A stretch of DNA of 64,000 nucleotides from the NCBI GenBank assembly GCA_914767715.1, contig OU612066.1, positions 14,141,001-14,205,000 on the forward strand, written 5' to 3'. Shown here piece by piece: positions 61,345 through 64,000 of the stretch (position 1 is its first letter; every line of letters begins with the position of its first letter). Below the pieces are notes generated by a model that saw only the letters and a list, made by a program, of their open reading frames with translations, ran no database searches and had not been told where the DNA came from. This DNA is from Membranipora membranacea. Taxonomy: Eukaryota > Bryozoa > Gymnolaemata > Cheilostomatida > Membraniporidae. The translations under genes were made by a program, and so were the position numbers.

Positions 61345-63379
61345 CTGCATGTGAAATGTAAGAGTGCAGTTAGGCTTTGTTATCGTTATCACAAGAAAAC
61401 CATGAATAGTTTTGTCATGCAATACCCCTACTTGAATGTATCATGTCTCAAAAAACAATACAGTGAAGGTACCTTAGAGGACTAATTTTAAGTTATAGTA
61501 TTCATGTAGTTTGGATAGTAAGGGCGACTTAATGGTAGTTAGCACTATATTTAGCTGGCTAAGTTTGAAGTCAGTATAATGGAATGAGGTTCAGTAGATG
61601 TTAGCCAGTCATACATTTTGCTGTTTCAAGCATGTGCAATGTGCATGTTTCCTACTTCGAATACTTCACCCCTCAAGGGTATTTCATCATGTTTATTTCC
61701 TTTATCCAGCTCATCAGGTTTTCAAACAAAACTGGTTTGTTTCAGATATGAAGAACCCAGAATGATAATTCACACGTACAGTATGATGTAAAGCGGCGGC
61801 AGTGGCAGCAGTACGGCTACCATGTTCATCTCGAGTTTCCATCTCTGCTTTCTCCTTCTGAACCCTACTGAGATGTGACTCTGTGTCGGATAGCTTCTTC
61901 TCCAACTCTTTCACTTCAGAGCTCTGAAAGAATCCCAGCAATTCATTATAATTAAAATATATTATAAACATTGCTCTCAGTTACAGGGATCTCACTGAGA
62001 ACACGGAGTTCAGGACAAAAGGTATTGTCTTTTCTTTGTTCAATAGAAGACGACTTTCAACTCCCTGGACAACTGGCGTTTGGTCAGATGTCAACTTTTA
62101 CTCTTTTCATGCTTCACTCCAAGCTAAATGACAGGACTGCCAATCTGATCACATTAATAAATTGAGTCTCAGGGGTACTAGACTCCCCCAACAAATTTTA
62201 TCCGATGCGAAATAAGTTTTAAAAGAAAAGATGATGGTAATACACATTTGACCAACCTCAAAACTATCAAAACTAACAAGAGCAGCTAGGTGAAAGGTTC
62301 TTGTTTAGCAACAGCAGACTCTTGTTTGATCACACCTTTATGGAGCTTAAACACGACCAGGGGAAACCTCACCGTTGGGCTGGTGAGGCATCATTGGCAG
62401 TTTGTTTGAAGGTGGGCCTCTACATTAATCCTGCATTACCTGGTGGAGAGATGTTTTTCTTAACATTAACAATAAAGACTTCTTTATGGAGGAGTACAGA
62501 AGAAAAATTGGGCTTATATGAAGGTGCAATCACATACCGCATCTTCTGCCTTTTCTTTAGCTGTGTCAAGTGCTATGTCCATGACATCGATCTTAGTCTG
62601 TAGTTCATTGTAGCTAGAATTTTTACTTTCCAGTTCATGTTCCAAGCGTGTGATGTCATCAATAAGGCGCTGCCAATTAATCAATGTGATGATATGTATT
62701 TGATTGTAAACAAGCAGCTAAGATTGATTGGGTTTCCTATTCAATATGTGCTATAGGCAATTATCGGTCAAAACACTTTGTAGTGTTTATTATGATAGAA
62801 ACTACAAACAAAAATCTCACATCCAATTACATGGCAACACGGAATTGATAGTCAAGCACCTTTTATCTGCAAGACACTTCAGACTTTGCCTACATCACAC
62901 CTTAACACGTTCATGAATGATAGAAAAACATCGAGCACTGTGTGGCACCATGATGAATGTCTTCTATTGAGACACCAATATCAACATTGACATACCTGGA
63001 AAGTCTCCAGCTCTTCTTGCCTCTTTTGATTTATTGTTTCCAGATCATTAACAGGTACTCTCTGTGGCCCTGAGTCGGCCTCAGACTCAGTTTTGTCTGC
63101 ATCACCATCAGCACCACCACTACCCTCTGCCACACCATCAACTGTATCCTCTGCAGACTCCTCCTCAGCAGACCCATTGTCATCTGCTACAGGTTTGTTG
63201 TCTACTTCCTCTTTATGACTTGATTCCGCTGAGTCATTATCTATATTGTCAGTAGGTTGAGTATTTGTGTCAGGTGATGTCTTATCATGTTCAGGTTCAT
63301 CGCTGGGGTTGGGGTTAGATGAGCTGTTGTCTGCATCTGCATTATTGTTCTCAGGTTTATCAGCACCATTTTCTAGCTC
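61036..63379 (-). CDS. Acidic/coiled-coil protein with C-terminal CaaX box (CSIM), 3' part, four exons
   Basis: Exons 63,379-62,996, 62,669-62,538, 61,923-61,780 and 61,344-61,036 all begin and end in phase 0 and give 322 residues; the gene continues upstream of the window edge or into unseen exons. Residues 1-110 are very acidic and low-complexity (Asp, Glu, Asn, Ser). From about 115 heptad-like charged sequence predicts a coiled coil (TINQKRQEELETFQ, DDITRLEHELESKN, VKELEKKLSDTESHL, LREKIRRLTEAGEEKDERLA, LETELSEQRQLVERV). A Gly/Ser/Lys tail leads to KGSKTCSIM and TAG. CSIM is a CaaX box with X = Met, favoured by farnesyltransferase; vertebrate lamin A also ends CSIM, but there is no lamin Ig-fold tail here and I do not call it a lamin. 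Probably a membrane-anchored scaffold. Confidence 0.75.
61780..61923 (-). CDS. CSIM gene exon (coiled coil with Ala-rich end)
   Basis: Acceptor GATTCTTTCAG|AGCTCT, donor CATACT|GTACGT (weak at -1); 48 codons in phase 0, ending in an Ala/Thr-rich run before the next coil. Confidence 0.7.
62538..62669 (-). CDS. CSIM gene exon (coiled coil)
   Basis: Acceptor TTAATTGGCAG|CGCCTT, donor GATGCG|GTATGT; 44 codons in phase 0, all heptad-like (RLIDDITRLEHELESKN to TAKEKAEDA). Confidence 0.75.
62996..63379 (-). CDS. CSIM gene exon (acidic region and start of coiled coil)
   Basis: Acceptor TTTTTATTTCAG|GAGCTA, donor TTCCAG|GTATGT; 128 codons. The internal Asp/Glu/Ser-rich sequence makes a His/Leu/Pro-rich shadow ORF on the plus strand. 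Confidence 0.75.
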
Positions 63380-63804
63380 CTGAAATAAAAATTTCAAATG
63401 AAATTGATTATCATTCGGTTTGGATAATTCGTTGCTCTAATAATGTAATACTTGATTTGAGGTCATCTGGTCGATTTGTGAAACTTCTTCTAGCAACCTA
63501 TGTGACCAGACATTACATTCACAACAATTATGTAGTTTGTTCGTGGCAAATCAGAGCAGGGTGGCTTGGTAGCATGGTGCTTTTCGGGTCCTATACATTT
63601 CTTCCTTGTGAAACATTGAATAGGGTTTGTTTAATAGCAGTCCTTTCAATACAGTTAACTCATTGTTTACTTATGAATGAAAATAACACTCTGCCATGCG
63701 GTTCTATTCACTTTTCAGCAAAATAATTTAGCAGTCAATAAGGTCTATAGTAATAGTAGGCCTAATACAGTCCATTGTAAATGATGTTATTAACAGACCT
63801 GGGT

Positions 63805-63990
63805 CCAAGTCATCGCAAGTCAAGTCATTGTCGATGCTAAGTCAAGTCTAGTCAAGTCACATTTACACCAAGTCAAGTCAATTGGTGTCTATTATTTTTC
63901 GCCATCAAGTCAAGTCAAGTCAAGTCATGATTTTTGTAAGTCAAGTCAAGTCAAAGATGGGTGACTTACAAGTCATGGCAAAGTCACGCT
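63805..63990. repeat. Degenerate AAGTC pentamer tract
   Basis: The word AAGTC recurs in runs (up to five in tandem near 63,905-63,926) with interruptions, continuing to the window end. It is a low-complexity or satellite-like tract in noncoding DNA upstream of the visible CSIM exons. Confidence 0.85.
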
Positions 63991-64000
63991 CATTAACCGT

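Noticed and set aside
63064-63255. Plus-strand His/Leu/Pro-rich ORF
   Set aside because: Shadow of the Asp/Glu-rich coding strand of the CSIM gene exon.

Overview
The window is animal nuclear DNA. Evidence: multi-exon genes with GT-AG introns and matching phases, an intronless 7TM receptor, SH3-domain and mucin-like exons, no operons. Scattered MITE-like inverted repeats, TAGGCCTA-type words and an AAGTC pentamer tract would suit a marine invertebrate, perhaps a deuterostome, but that is a weak inference and I do not name a species.

Region 1 (1 to about 34,117) is one satellite field of tandem 334-335 bp units that starts before the window. Subfamily A (1 to about 27,863, about 83 units) is very homogeneous and carries nested higher-order duplications of 4, 6, 7 and 8 units. 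It changes abruptly, inside one unit, to subfamily B (about 27,864-33,690, about 17 units), which has the same period but clearly diverged sequence. The outer edge decays into three tandem copies of a 120 bp deletion derivative before unique DNA begins. The many 60-100 codon ORFs in the array are by-products of the repeat.

Region 2 (34,118-39,648) is A+T-rich and gene-poor, with short palindromes and one doubtful ORF. Region 3 (39,649-44,890, minus strand) holds a gene for a protein with two SH3 domains, rebuilt from four phase-compatible exons plus a possible fifth upstream. Region 4 (44,891-49,250) has no gene I can support, but contains two inverted-repeat elements. Region 5 has an intronless rhodopsin-like GPCR (49,251-50,255, plus). 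It is followed by a minus-strand gene (55,162 down to at least 52,153, perhaps 50,978) for a secreted or membrane-tethered protein: signal peptide, seven-Cys globular region with a furin-type RRKR site, and a Thr-rich mucin-like stalk.

Region 6 (57,851 to the end) carries two minus-strand genes whose products both end in a CaaX prenylation box: a small charged 107-residue protein ending CIIL, and upstream the 3' part of an acidic/coiled-coil protein ending CSIM, whose 5' end lies outside the window. No functional link between the genes is evident beyond these neighbours sharing a C-terminal lipidation signal. All spliced models come from reading splice sites and phases by eye; no transcript or homology search was available.
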